Assembly: GCA_027488195.1 (NCBI GenBank)
Contig: JAIYCD010000303.1
Coordinates: 1 to 34,312 of the forward strand
Length of the DNA: 34,312 nucleotides
Direction of reading: 5' to 3'
DNA from: Acetobacteraceae bacterium
Lineage (GTDB): Bacteria > Pseudomonadota > Alphaproteobacteria > Acetobacterales > Acetobacteraceae
Shown in pieces: positions 23,023 to 31,078 of the stretch. Both the position numbers and the translations under genes were made by a program. Below the pieces are notes generated by a model. It was not told the DNA's origin. It saw only the letters and a program-made list of their open reading frames with translations, and searched no databases. How positions within the stretch are numbered: the stretch's first letter is position 1; every line of letters begins with the position of its first letter.

Positions 23023-23962
23023 CGGCGGCGTAGCGCGCCATGTCGCTGCGCACGAAGCCCATGATCTGCTCTGGCGTGTTCAGGTCCGGCATGGGCAGCA
23101 CCGCCTGCTCGGCCATGCGGCTGGCCGCCTGGCGCTGCGCCATGGCGAAGGCGCTGTTCAGCGCGGCCACCACGGGGGCCGGCGTGCGCGACGGCGCCAT
23201 GGCGATGATCCAGGCATCCACGGCGAATTCCGGCATCCCCAGCTCGCTGGCCGAGGGCACGTCCGGCAGCGTCGGCGCGCGCTCGGCGCCGGCCACCACC
23301 AGCGCGCGCACATTGCCGCCGCGGATATGCCCCAGCGCCGAGGCGATCGGGTCCACCGTGAAGATGGCATCGCCCGTGATCACGCCCTGCATGGCCGGCC
23401 CGCCGCCCCGGTAATGCACCGGCGCGATGTCGAGCTGGTTGACCGCGCGGAACATCTCGCCCCCCAGATGCACCGCCGTGCCGATGCCGGCCGAGGCGAA
23501 GTGGTAGCGCCCCGGATTGGCGCGGATCAGCGCCAGCAGCTCGGCCAGGTTCTGCGCCGGCAAACGGGGGTTCACGCACAGCACCTGCGGCACCCGGCCG
23601 ATCATGCTCAGCCCCGCGAAATCGGCCACGGGGTCAAACGGCATGCGCGCCACCAGCGCGGGCGCGATGGCGTGGCCATTGCTGTGGATCAGGATGGTCT
23701 GGCCATCGGGCGCGGCCTTGGCGACGAAATCCGTCCCCACCAGGCCGGCGGCGCCGCCTGGCCGGTTCTCCACCACCAAAGGCTGTCCCAGGATCTGCCC
23801 CACCGGCTCGGCGATGATGCGCGCCACCACATCGGTGGTGCCGCCCGGCGCGAAGGGCACGATGACCCGGATCGGCCGGTCCGGCCGCCAGGCGGCTTGG
23901 GCGCGGGTGATCCCCGGCGCGGCGAGAAAGGCGGCGGCGGTGAGCAGGTGGCGGCGTTGCAT
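22991..23962 (-). CDS. Bug/TctC-family substrate-binding protein
   Basis: A 323-residue periplasmic binding protein. Signal peptide MQRRHLLTAAAFLAAPGITRAQA, then the family line 'WRPDRPIRVIVPFAPGGTTDVVARI', with 'VVENRPGGAAGLVGTDFVAKAAPDG' at about residues 62-86. GGGAGA lies at good spacing before the ATG. It shows all usual Bug segments, including 'PVHYRGGGPAMQGVITG'. No tctA/tctB genes are adjacent. Neighbouring lutB (divergent, 145 bases away) suggests, but does not show, a hydroxy-acid ligand. Confidence 0.95.
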   Translation of the reverse strand: MQRRHLLTAAAFLAAPGITRAQAAWRPDRPIRVIVPFAPGGTTDVVARIIAEPVGQILGQPLVVENRPGGAAGLVGTDFVAKAAPDGQTILIHSNGHAIAPALVARMPFDPVADFAGLSMIGRVPQVLCVNPRLPAQNLAELLALIRANPGRYHFASAGIGTAVHLGGEMFRAVNQLDIAPVHYRGGGPAMQGVITGDAIFTVDPIASALGHIRGGNVRALVVAGAERAPTLPDVPSASELGMPEFAVDAWIIAMAPSRTPAPVVAALNSAFAMAQRQAASRMAEQAVLPMPDLNTPEQIMGFVRSDMARYAAVMRGAGIRPE

Positions 23963-24107
23963 GGTCGTCTCCCGGGATCGGCGCCGGTTGGCCCGGCTTC
24001 GGGGCCGAGCTTGGCGCTTCGGGCGGAATGGGGGAAGCCTCCCCCGATGGCGCGGTTGCTGTTAAGCTGCGCCCGCCCCGAAGCATTCCCCTCGGGCCAC
24101 GACAGGC

Positions 24108-25550
24108 ATGATGGCGCGCATGAACAGCACCTCACCGCAATTCAAGGAAAATGCCCGCAAGGCGATGGCCGATGCGGGTCTGCAAAAGGCGCTCGGCACC
24201 GCCAAGGGCGCCTTCCTGCAACGCCGCGCCAATGCCGTCGCCAACCTGCCGGAATTCGAGCAGCTGCGCGACATCGCGCGCGACATCAAGAACCACACGC
24301 TGGCGAACCTCGACTTCTACCTCGAACGCTTCGCCGAGAATGTGGAGCGCGCGGGCGGCACCGTGCATTGGTGCAGCACGCCCGAGGAAGCCCGCGCCGC
24401 CGTGCTGGAGATCTGCCGCAAGGCCAATGCCAAGACGGTGACCAAGGGGAAATCCATCATCTCCGAGGAACTGGGCATCAACCACCATCTGGAAGCGCAC
24501 GGCATCACGCCGGTCGAGACCGATCTCGGCGAGTACATCATCCAGCTGCGCGGCGAGATCCCGTCCCACATCATCGCGCCCGCCTTCCATTTGAACCGCG
24601 AGGATTGGGAGGCCGATTTCCGCCGCGCCCACACCGACCTCGACCCGGACCGCGTCTTCCACGAACGCCGCGACATCCTGACCGAGGCGCGCACCCGGTT
24701 GCGCCAGAAATTCCTCGCCGCCGATGTCGGCATCACCGGCGCCAATTTCCTGATCGCCGAGACCGGCAGCAGCGTCATCGTCACGAACGAAGGCAATGGC
24801 GACCTGACGCAGACCCTGCCGCGCGTGCATATCGCGCTCGCCAGCATCGAGAAGGTGGTCCCCACGCTCGAGGATGCGACGAGCCTGCTGCGTGTGCTGG
24901 CGCGTTCGGCCACCGGGCAGGATTTCTCGGTCTACACCACCTTCAGCACGGGCGTGCGCCGCAAGGGCGACCTGGACGGGCCGGAGGAATATCACGTCGT
25001 CCTGATCGATGGCGGCCGCTCCAACATGATCGGCACCGAGTTCCAGGAGATGCTGCGCTGCATCCGCTGCGCCGCCTGCATGAACCACTGCCCCGTCTAT
25101 GGCACCACGGGCGGCCATGCCTATGGCTGGGTCTATCCGGGCCCCATGGGCTCTGTGCTGACACCCAGCCTGATCGGCGTGAAGGAGGCGGGCCACCTGC
25201 CCAATGCCAGCACCTTCTGCGGCCGCTGCGAAAGCGTCTGCCCCGTGAAGATCCCATTGCCCAAGCTGATGCGCCACTGGCGCGAGCGCGAGTTCGAACG
25301 CCATTTGCAGCCCAGCGGCGTTCGCAGCGGCCTCGGGATCTGGGCCTGGTTCGCCAAGCGGCCGGGGATGTATCGGCTTGCCTCGCGCCTCGGCATCCGC
25401 GCCTTGGGTCTGCTGGGCCGCAAGAAGGGCGCCTTCAAGTCGCTGCCGCTCGCCGGCGGCTGGACCGAAGGGCGCGACTTGCCCGTGCCCGAGGGCCGCA
25501 CCTTCATGGATGAATATGCGCGCCGGCAGCGTGCGGGAGCTGGCAAATGA
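24108..25550 (+). CDS. lutB: LutB-type iron-sulfur protein of L-lactate oxidation
   Basis: A 480-residue protein of the LutB/YkgF family, a component of the LutABC complex that oxidises L-lactate to pyruvate. The N-terminal two-thirds is the LUD domain. Two ferredoxin-like clusters follow: Cys318, Cys321, Cys324 and Cys328 ('CIRCAACMNHCP') and Cys371, Cys374 and Cys378 ('CGRCESVCP'), as expected for two 4Fe-4S centres. The start could be 24108, 24111 or 24120; the ribosome-binding site is weak. lutC follows with overlapping ATGA. No lutA-like gene (Cys-rich CCG domains) precedes it in the window. Confidence 0.93.
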   Translation: MMARMNSTSPQFKENARKAMADAGLQKALGTAKGAFLQRRANAVANLPEFEQLRDIARDIKNHTLANLDFYLERFAENVERAGGTVHWCSTPEEARAAVLEICRKANAKTVTKGKSIISEELGINHHLEAHGITPVETDLGEYIIQLRGEIPSHIIAPAFHLNREDWEADFRRAHTDLDPDRVFHERRDILTEARTRLRQKFLAADVGITGANFLIAETGSSVIVTNEGNGDLTQTLPRVHIALASIEKVVPTLEDATSLLRVLARSATGQDFSVYTTFSTGVRRKGDLDGPEEYHVVLIDGGRSNMIGTEFQEMLRCIRCAACMNHCPVYGTTGGHAYGWVYPGPMGSVLTPSLIGVKEAGHLPNASTFCGRCESVCPVKIPLPKLMRHWREREFERHLQPSGVRSGLGIWAWFAKRPGMYRLASRLGIRALGLLGRKKGAFKSLPLAGGWTEGRDLPVPEGRTFMDEYARRQRAGAGK

Positions 25551-26263
25551 GCAAGGAAGCCATCCTCGGCGCCATCCAGCGCGGCCTGCGCCGCGGCCCC
25601 CTGCCGGCCGACCAGCGCGCCATGCTGGAAGGGCGGCTGGCCACCCATCCGCGCCACCTGATCCCCGCGCGTTCGCGCGTCTCGCGGCCCGAGCAGATCG
25701 CCCTCTTCATCCGCAATGTCGAGAAGGAGTTCGGCAGCGTGGCGCGCGTGCCGAACCTCGCCGCCATCCCCCAGGCGGTGGCCGCCTATCTCGCCGCGCA
25801 GAACCTGCCCGCGCGCCTCGCCATGGCGCCGCACCCCGAGCTCAAGCGCATCAAATGGGCCGAGCACCCGATGCTCGAGATCGAGACGCGCCAGGGCCAG
25901 CCCAGCGACCTCGTCAGCCTGCAGCACGGCTATGCCGGCGTCGCCGAGACCGGCACCCTCATGCTCCCCTCCGACCCGCACCGCCCCACCACGCTGAACC
26001 TGCTGCCCGATACCGAGATCGTGGTGCTGCGCGCGAGCCGCGTCGTCGGCGCCTATGAGGAGGCCTGGGACCTGCTGCGCGAGGAGCGGAAGGACAAGCT
26101 GACCGGCGGCTTCATGCCGCGCAACATCATGTGGGTCACCGGCCCCTCGCGCAGCGCCGATATCGAGCAGACCTTGGAACTCGGCGCGCATGGCCCGCGC
26201 GCCCTGCACATCCTCCTTGTGGATGACGACCCCGCGGCGCCCAGGGAACGTAAGGGGGCGTGA
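25547..26263 (+). CDS. lutC: LutC/YkgG family protein of L-lactate oxidation
   Basis: A 238-residue LUD-domain protein. Family text: 'GYAGVAETGTLMLPSDPHRPTTLNLLPDTEIVVLRASRVV' in the centre, then 'MWVTGPSRSADIEQTLELGAHGPRALHILLVDD' at the end. The 'TGPSRTADIE'-type motif is diagnostic. The ATG overlaps the lutB stop by 4 bases. LutC works with LutA and LutB in lactate oxidation. Its stop region overlaps the GTG start of smr, so three genes are translationally linked. Confidence 0.93.
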   Translation: MSKEAILGAIQRGLRRGPLPADQRAMLEGRLATHPRHLIPARSRVSRPEQIALFIRNVEKEFGSVARVPNLAAIPQAVAAYLAAQNLPARLAMAPHPELKRIKWAEHPMLEIETRQGQPSDLVSLQHGYAGVAETGTLMLPSDPHRPTTLNLLPDTEIVVLRASRVVGAYEEAWDLLREERKDKLTGGFMPRNIMWVTGPSRSADIEQTLELGAHGPRALHILLVDDDPAAPRERKGA

Positions 26264-26781
26264 AGCGCAAGCGCGGCCTCACGGCCGAGGACAAGGCGGT
26301 CTGGGCCGCGGTCGCCCGCACCATACGCCCCCTGCCCGGGCGCGAGATGCCGGATGCGCCGCCCGCCATCACCGTGACGCCTCCGCCCCGCGCGGCCGAG
26401 GCGCCGCCGCCCGTCCCCAAGCCCCGCCTGCCGCCGCCCGAGATCAGCGTGGGCGCGCAACCCTCGGGCCTGGATGCGAAGCGCTGGCGTGACCTGCGGC
26501 GCGGCACCATGCGCCCCGAGCGCAAGCTCGATCTGCACGGGATGACGGCGGCGCGCGCCCACCAGGCCGTCGAGAATTTCCTGCGCATGTGCCATGCCGA
26601 TGGCACGCGCGTGGTCTGCATCGTCACCGGCAAGGGCAGCACGACGGAGGGCGGCGTGCTGAAGCGCGAATTGCCGCATTGGCTGAACGCGCCGCATCTT
26701 CGCCCGCTGATCCTGGGTGCCGCGCATCCGCACAAGGCCAATGCGGGTGCCGTGCATCTCCTCCTTCGGAGGAGTCGTTAA
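26260..26781 (+). CDS. Smr/MutS2-C domain protein
   Basis: A 173-residue protein with an N-terminal disordered Pro/Ala-rich region (about 30-70) and a C-terminal Smr domain, 'KLDLHGMTAARAHQAVENFL' followed by 'VCIVTGKGSTTEGGVLKRELPHWL' and 'AHPHKANAGAVHLLLRR'. LDLHG and TGKG are the Smr hallmarks; Smr domains can nick or cleave nucleic acids. The GTG start overlaps the lutC stop (GTGA). Genes of this class often follow mltA; here it is attached to lutBC, so co-regulation with lactate use is an arrangement, not a shown function. Confidence 0.9.
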   Translation: MKRKRGLTAEDKAVWAAVARTIRPLPGREMPDAPPAITVTPPPRAAEAPPPVPKPRLPPPEISVGAQPSGLDAKRWRDLRRGTMRPERKLDLHGMTAARAHQAVENFLRMCHADGTRVVCIVTGKGSTTEGGVLKRELPHWLNAPHLRPLILGAAHPHKANAGAVHLLLRRSR

Positions 26782-26846
26782 ACGCCCTCAAGCGCCGGGC
26801 GCGGCCTCCGGCCGCTTGGCCGCCGGCCGCCATGCGGCCGGAGTCT
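26782..26846 (+). repeat. Three-hairpin intergenic element, copy D
   Basis: Starts inside the smr stop (TAA, then ACGCCCTCAAGCG), CCGGGCG, hairpin GCGGCC-TCC-GGCCGC, TTGGC, then hairpin CCGGCCGC-CAT-GCGGCCGG. It lacks the T-run and the TGAA hairpin of copies B and C, so it is a shortened copy. Confidence 0.75.
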
Positions 26847-26885
26847 CGGGGGGCACGGCCGTCTTCGCCAAGGAGGCCCCGCGCC

Positions 26886-27860
26886 TCACCCCGGCCGCAG
26901 CCCCGCCAGCTCCGCCGCGCGCCGTGCCTGGACCAGCTCCTGCCGCAGGAAGGCCGCGAAACCCTCCGGCGAGCGCTGCGCCTCGCTGGACGGAATCGCC
27001 CCCACCTCCGCGATGCGCGACAGCACCGCCGCCTCGCCCAGCGTCGCCGCCAGCGCCGCGTGCAGGCGCGCCACCACTTCGGGCGGCGCAGCGCTCGGCG
27101 CCAGCAGCCCGCCATAGCTGCCGGCCGTGAAGCCCGGCAGCCCCGCCTCGATGAAGGTGCCCACATTCGGCATGAGGGGCGAGCGCTGCTCCGTCGCGAT
27201 GGCGATGATCGGCGCCTGGTTGTCCCGGTGCAGCGGATAGGCGGAAGGCAGTTCCACCATCGCCACCTGCACCGCGCCGCTGATCAGGTCCGGGATCATC
27301 GCGCTGCCGCCGCGATAGGGCACATGCGAGGCGCGCACCCCCGCATTGGCCATCAGCAGCTCCAGCGCGAGATGCGCGGCACTGCCATTGCCCGGCGTGG
27401 CCACCGTCACCTCGCCCGGCCGCGCGCGCATCAGCGCCAGCAGGTCGGGCAGGTTCCGCGCGGGCAGTCGCGGCGTCACCTGGCAGACCATCGGCAGGAT
27501 GCCGACCAGGCCGATCGGCCGGAAATCGCGCTCCACATCGTAAGGAAGCCGCGCCTGCAGCACCGGATTCGCCGTCAGCGGCCCGCCCGCGCCGAACAGC
27601 AGCGTGTGGCCATCGGGCGTGGCGCGCGCGACGAGCTCCGCCCCCACGCTGCCGCCGGCCCCCGCCCGGTTCTCGATCACCATGGGCTGGCCCAGCCGTT
27701 CGGCCATGCGGGCTGTCAGGATGCGCGCGAGAATGTCGGTATTGCCGCCGGCCGCGAAGGGCACGATCACGCGGATCGGCCGGTCGGGCCAGGCGGCCCA
27801 GGCCGTGCGAGACATCGCAAGGCTGGGCGCGGCAGCGAGCAGCAGGCGGCGTGACCACAT
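26886..27860 (-). CDS. Bug/TctC-family substrate-binding protein
   Basis: A 324-residue periplasmic binding protein. From the ATG at 27860 it begins MWSRRLLLAAAPSLAMSRTAWA, a twin-arginine-like signal, then 'WPDRPIRVIVPFAAGGNTDILARI' and 'VIENRAGAGGSVGAELVARATPDGHTLL'. Upstream GGAGG lies 9 bases before this ATG; ATG codons at 27866 and 27869 are alternatives. It is the third Bug protein in the window and again has no tctAB genes. The adjacent divergent aldo/keto reductase shares the intergenic region (118 bases). Ligand unknown. Confidence 0.95.
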   Translation of the reverse strand: MWSRRLLLAAAPSLAMSRTAWAAWPDRPIRVIVPFAAGGNTDILARILTARMAERLGQPMVIENRAGAGGSVGAELVARATPDGHTLLFGAGGPLTANPVLQARLPYDVERDFRPIGLVGILPMVCQVTPRLPARNLPDLLALMRARPGEVTVATPGNGSAAHLALELLMANAGVRASHVPYRGGSAMIPDLISGAVQVAMVELPSAYPLHRDNQAPIIAIATEQRSPLMPNVGTFIEAGLPGFTAGSYGGLLAPSAAPPEVVARLHAALAATLGEAAVLSRIAEVGAIPSSEAQRSPEGFAAFLRQELVQARRAAELAGLRPG

Positions 27861-27978
27861 GGGCATCATCCTCCAACCCGGCATCTGCGGCCGGTTTCGG
27901 GGGAGCATGACGCATCAGCGAAGCTTGCCGCAAGCACGGAGCTGGCCCAGCATCGGGGTCAACACAGGGGAATGCGCG

Positions 27979-28929
27979 ATGGAACAGCGGCGATTGGGCC
28001 GGACGGGGCTTTCCGTCTCCGTGCTCGGCTATGGGTGCGGGGCGATCGGCGGCCTCATGGTCAAGGGCACGGCAGCCGAGCAGGACCGCGCCATCGGCCG
28101 CGCGCTGGATCACGGCATCACCTATTTCGACACCGCCGCCGTCTATGGCGATGGCGCTTCCGAGCGCAATCTCGGCCGCGCGCTGCGCGGGCTCTCGGCC
28201 CGGCCCGTGGTGGGCACCAAGGTGCGGGTCTTCGCCGCCCAGCGCGGCGACATCGCCGGGCGCATCACCACCTCGCTGGAGGAGAGCCTGACCCGCCTGG
28301 GCCAGGAGAGCGTGGACATCTTCCAGCTGCACAACCCGATCACCCTGGCCGGCGCGGAGCCCGCCTTCACGCCTGCGCAGATTCTGGAGGAGGCCGTCCC
28401 CGCGCTGGAGCGCGCGCGCGATGCGGGAAAATTCCGCTTCTTCGGCATCACCGGCCTCGGCGATGCCGAAGCGCTGCGGCATGTGCTGGATGTCGGCGGC
28501 TTCGCCACCGCGCAGATCCCCTATAATTTGCTGAACCCGAGCGGCATCGCCCCCGGCCGGCCCGATGCGCCGGACCTCGGCGGCATCATCCGCCACGCGG
28601 CGGCGCAGGATGTCGGCGTCATGGCCATCCGCATCCTGGCGGGCGGCGCCCTGAGCGGCACCGAAGCGCGCAGCCCACTCGGCGTCGCGAAAGTCGAGCC
28701 CATCGCCTCGGGCGCCAGCTACGCGGCGGATGTGGCGGCGGCGCAGCGGTTCCTGTCGCTGGTCGAGGCCGGCCACGCCGCGGATCTGGTCGAACTGGCG
28801 CTGCGCTTCGTCATCGGCGCGCGAGAGATCGCGACGAACATCATCGGCACCTCCAGCCTGGCGGAGCTGGACCACGCCGTGGCGGCCGTGGCGAAGGGCC
28901 CCCTGCCGGCCGGGCTCATCCAGGGCTGA
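27979..28929 (+). CDS. Aldo/keto reductase
   Basis: A 316-residue AKR, cytoplasmic NADPH-linked carbonyl reductase type. The catalytic tetrad is visible: Asp51 ('YFDTAAVYGDG'), Tyr56, Lys81 ('VVGTKV') and His118 ('DIFQLHNP'). The chain begins 'MEQRRLGRTGLSVSVLGYGCGAIGG', standard for the family. AGGGGA precedes the ATG. The XRE regulator starts 2 bases after the stop, so the two are one operon. Substrate not predictable. Confidence 0.94.
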   Translation: MEQRRLGRTGLSVSVLGYGCGAIGGLMVKGTAAEQDRAIGRALDHGITYFDTAAVYGDGASERNLGRALRGLSARPVVGTKVRVFAAQRGDIAGRITTSLEESLTRLGQESVDIFQLHNPITLAGAEPAFTPAQILEEAVPALERARDAGKFRFFGITGLGDAEALRHVLDVGGFATAQIPYNLLNPSGIAPGRPDAPDLGGIIRHAAAQDVGVMAIRILAGGALSGTEARSPLGVAKVEPIASGASYAADVAAAQRFLSLVEAGHAADLVELALRFVIGAREIATNIIGTSSLAELDHAVAAVAKGPLPAGLIQG

Positions 28930-28931
28930 CC

Positions 28932-29291
28932 ATGACCCCCTTCGGCCAGCGCCTGCGCGAACTCCGCGAGCAGCACGGCATCTCCCTCACCGAGCTGGCG
29001 ACGGCGCTGCACGTCTCCCCCGCCTATCTCTCGGCGCTGGAGCACGGCAAGCGCGGCCGCCCCTCCGCCGGGCTGATCCACCAGGTGAACGAGCATTTCG
29101 GCCTGATCTGGGATGACGGGGAGGAACTGGTGCGCCTGGCGCGCCTCTCCCATCCGCGGGTGGTGGTGGACACGGCCGGGCTCTCCCCCCAGGCCACGGA
29201 ACTGGCCAATCGCCTGGCCCGCACCATCCGGGACCTGCCCGAGGCGCGGGTCGCGGCCCTCCTTGCGCTGCTGGAAAGCCACCCAGATTAG
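28932..29291 (+). CDS. XRE-family helix-turn-helix regulator
   Basis: A 119-residue protein with an N-terminal XRE HTH: 'FGQRLRELREQHGISLTELATALHVSPAYLSALEHGKRGRPS' (about 4-45), followed by a C-terminal helical region of about 70 residues. This short form with 'EHGKRGRPS' is frequent in alphaproteobacteria. It is coupled to the aldo/keto reductase by a 2-base gap and ends 97 bases before etfB. Target genes unknown. Confidence 0.9.
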   Translation: MTPFGQRLRELREQHGISLTELATALHVSPAYLSALEHGKRGRPSAGLIHQVNEHFGLIWDDGEELVRLARLSHPRVVVDTAGLSPQATELANRLARTIRDLPEARVAALLALLESHPD

Positions 29292-29302
29292 GGGTCGCTC
29301 CC

Positions 29303-29331
29303 TTGCCCTGCCCCCCGGCCCTGGCTAGGGT
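29303..29331 (+). promoter_or_regulatory. Candidate promoter of the etfBA-hydroxyacyl-CoA dehydrogenase operon
   Basis: TTGCCC (29303-29308), a 17-base spacer and TAGGGT (29326-29331), placed 57 bases before the etfB ATG. The TAGGGT-type -10 after a TTG-starting -35 is common in GC-rich alphaproteobacteria as I recall. An AGAAGGCG ribosome-binding tract follows nearer the gene. Confidence 0.45.
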
Positions 29332-29388
29332 CGCGCGTCATTCGGCAGTGCAGCATAAAGCCAATCCTAGAAGAAGGCGAAACGGGCC

Positions 29389-30138
29389 ATGAAGCTCCTC
29401 GTCCCGGTCAAGCGGGTGGTTGATTACAACGTCAAGGTTCGCGTCAAGGCGGACAACACCGGCGTTGAAACCGCCAATGTGAAGATGTCCATGAACCCCT
29501 TCGACGAGATCGCCGTCGAGGAAGCGGTTCGCCTCAAGGAAAAGGGCATCGCCACCGAGATCATCGCGGTCTCGGCCGGCCCGGCCGCCGCGGCCGAGCA
29601 GATCCGCACCGCACTCGCCATGGGTGCTGATCGCGGCATCCTGGTCGAGCATGACGGCACGCTCGAGCCCATCGCCGTCGCCAAGATCCTGAAGGCGATC
29701 ATCGCCAAGGAATCGCCCGATCTCGTCATCCTCGGCAAGCAGGCCATTGATGACGACATGAACGCGACCGGCCAGATGCTGGCGGCGCTGATGGGCTGGC
29801 CGCAGGGCACCTTCGCCAGCAAGGTCGAGATCGCGGACGGCCACGCCACCGTGACGCGCGAAGTGGATGGCGGGCTGGAGACGGTGAAGATCACCCTGCC
29901 CGCCATCGTCACCGCCGACCTTCGTTTGAACGAGCCGCGCTATGCGTCGCTGCCCAACATCATGAAGGCGCGCAAGAAGACCATCGACAATGTGAAGCCC
30001 GCCGATCTCGGCGTGGATGTCACGCCGCGCCTGACGGTGCTGCGCGTGGAGGAGCCGGGCAAGCGCCAGGCCGGCGCCAAGGTGGGCTCGATCCAGGAGC
30101 TGGTGCAGAAGCTCCGCAACGAAGCGAAGGTGATCTGA
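29389..30138 (+). CDS. etfB: Electron transfer flavoprotein subunit beta
   Basis: A 249-residue ETF beta subunit, which binds AMP and shuttles electrons from acyl-CoA dehydrogenases to ETF:quinone oxidoreductase. Text is diagnostic: '[20 protein letters not shown]', '[21 protein letters not shown]' (about 37-57), '[32 protein letters not shown]' and '[21 protein letters not shown]'. Start follows AAGGCG. etfA begins 1 base after the stop. Confidence 0.98.
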   Translation: MKLLVPVKRVVDYNVKVRVKADNTGVETANVKMSMNPFDEIAVEEAVRLKEKGIATEIIAVSAGPAAAAEQIRTALAMGADRGILVEHDGTLEPIAVAKILKAIIAKESPDLVILGKQAIDDDMNATGQMLAALMGWPQGTFASKVEIADGHATVTREVDGGLETVKITLPAIVTADLRLNEPRYASLPNIMKARKKTIDNVKPADLGVDVTPRLTVLRVEEPGKRQAGAKVGSIQELVQKLRNEAKVI

Positions 30139-30139
30139 G

Positions 30140-31078
30140 ATGGCCGTCCTTATCCTCGCCGATCATGACGGCCGCGCCGTCTCGCAGCCCACGCGCAGCG
30201 CCGTCGCGGCCTGCGCTGCCTTGGGCGAAATCCATGTGCTGGTGCTGGGCGAAGGTGCGGCCGGCGCCGCCCCCGCCGCCGCCAGCCTGCCGGGTGTCGC
30301 CAAGGTCCTGCTCTGCGAGGACGCGTCGCTGGCCAACCGCCTGGCCGAGCCGCTGGCCGCCCTGCTGGTGCATCTGGCGCCGTCCTATGCCCACCTGGTC
30401 GCGCCCGCCTCCGCCGCCGGCAAGAACGTGATGCCGCGCGTGGCCGCCCTGCTCGATGTGCAGCCGATCAGCGACGTCTCGGGCGTGGTGGATGCCGACA
30501 CCTTCGTGCGCCCCATCTATGCCGGCAACGCGCTGGCGACGGTGAAGAGCAGCGATGCGAAGAAGGTCATGACCATCCGCGCCGCGAGCTTCGACCCCGT
30601 CCCCGCCACCGGCGGCAGCGCCGCGGTGGAAGCCATCGCCGCCGCCGCCAACCCCGGCACGTCGAGCTTCATCGGCGCCGAGGTCAGCAAGAGCGAGCGC
30701 CCGGAACTGACGGCCGCCAAGGTCGTCGTCTCCGGCGGCCGCGCCATGGGCTCGGCCGAGAATTTCCACCTCATCGAGAAGGTGGCGGATCTGCTGGGGG
30801 CCGCCATCGGCGCCTCGCGCGCCGCTGTCGATGCGGGCTATGCGCCCAACGACCACCAGGTGGGCCAGACCGGCAAGATCGTGGCACCCGACCTCTACAT
30901 CGCCATCGGCATCTCGGGCGCCATCCAGCACCTGGCCGGCATGAAGGACAGCAAGATCATCGTCGCCATCAACAAGGACGAGGAGGCGCCGATCTTCCAG
31001 GTGGCCGATTACGGCTTCGTGGGTGACCTGTTCAAGGCGCTGCCGGAGCTCGAGGCCGAACTGGGCAAGCCCGCCTGA
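30140..31078 (+). CDS. etfA: Electron transfer flavoprotein subunit alpha
   Basis: A 312-residue ETF alpha subunit. The C-terminal FAD domain shows '[39 protein letters not shown]' and '[54 protein letters not shown]', the signature of the family. It pairs with etfB. The stop overlaps the start of the dehydrogenase gene by one base (TGATG). Confidence 0.98.
   Translation: MAVLILADHDGRAVSQPTRSAVAACAALGEIHVLVLGEGAAGAAPAAASLPGVAKVLLCEDASLANRLAEPLAALLVHLAPSYAHLVAPASAAGKNVMPRVAALLDVQPISDVSGVVDADTFVRPIYAGNALATVKSSDAKKVMTIRAASFDPVPATGGSAAVEAIAAAANPGTSSFIGAEVSKSERPELTAAKVVVSGGRAMGSAENFHLIEKVADLLGAAIGASRAAVDAGYAPNDHQVGQTGKIVAPDLYIAIGISGAIQHLAGMKDSKIIVAINKDEEAPIFQVADYGFVGDLFKALPELEAELGKPA

Noticed and set aside
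26788-28875. 695-codon minus-strand frame covering the Bug and aldo/keto reductase genes
   Set aside because: Crosses two genes on different strands, no start context, and no protein motif; shadow of GC-rich codon use.
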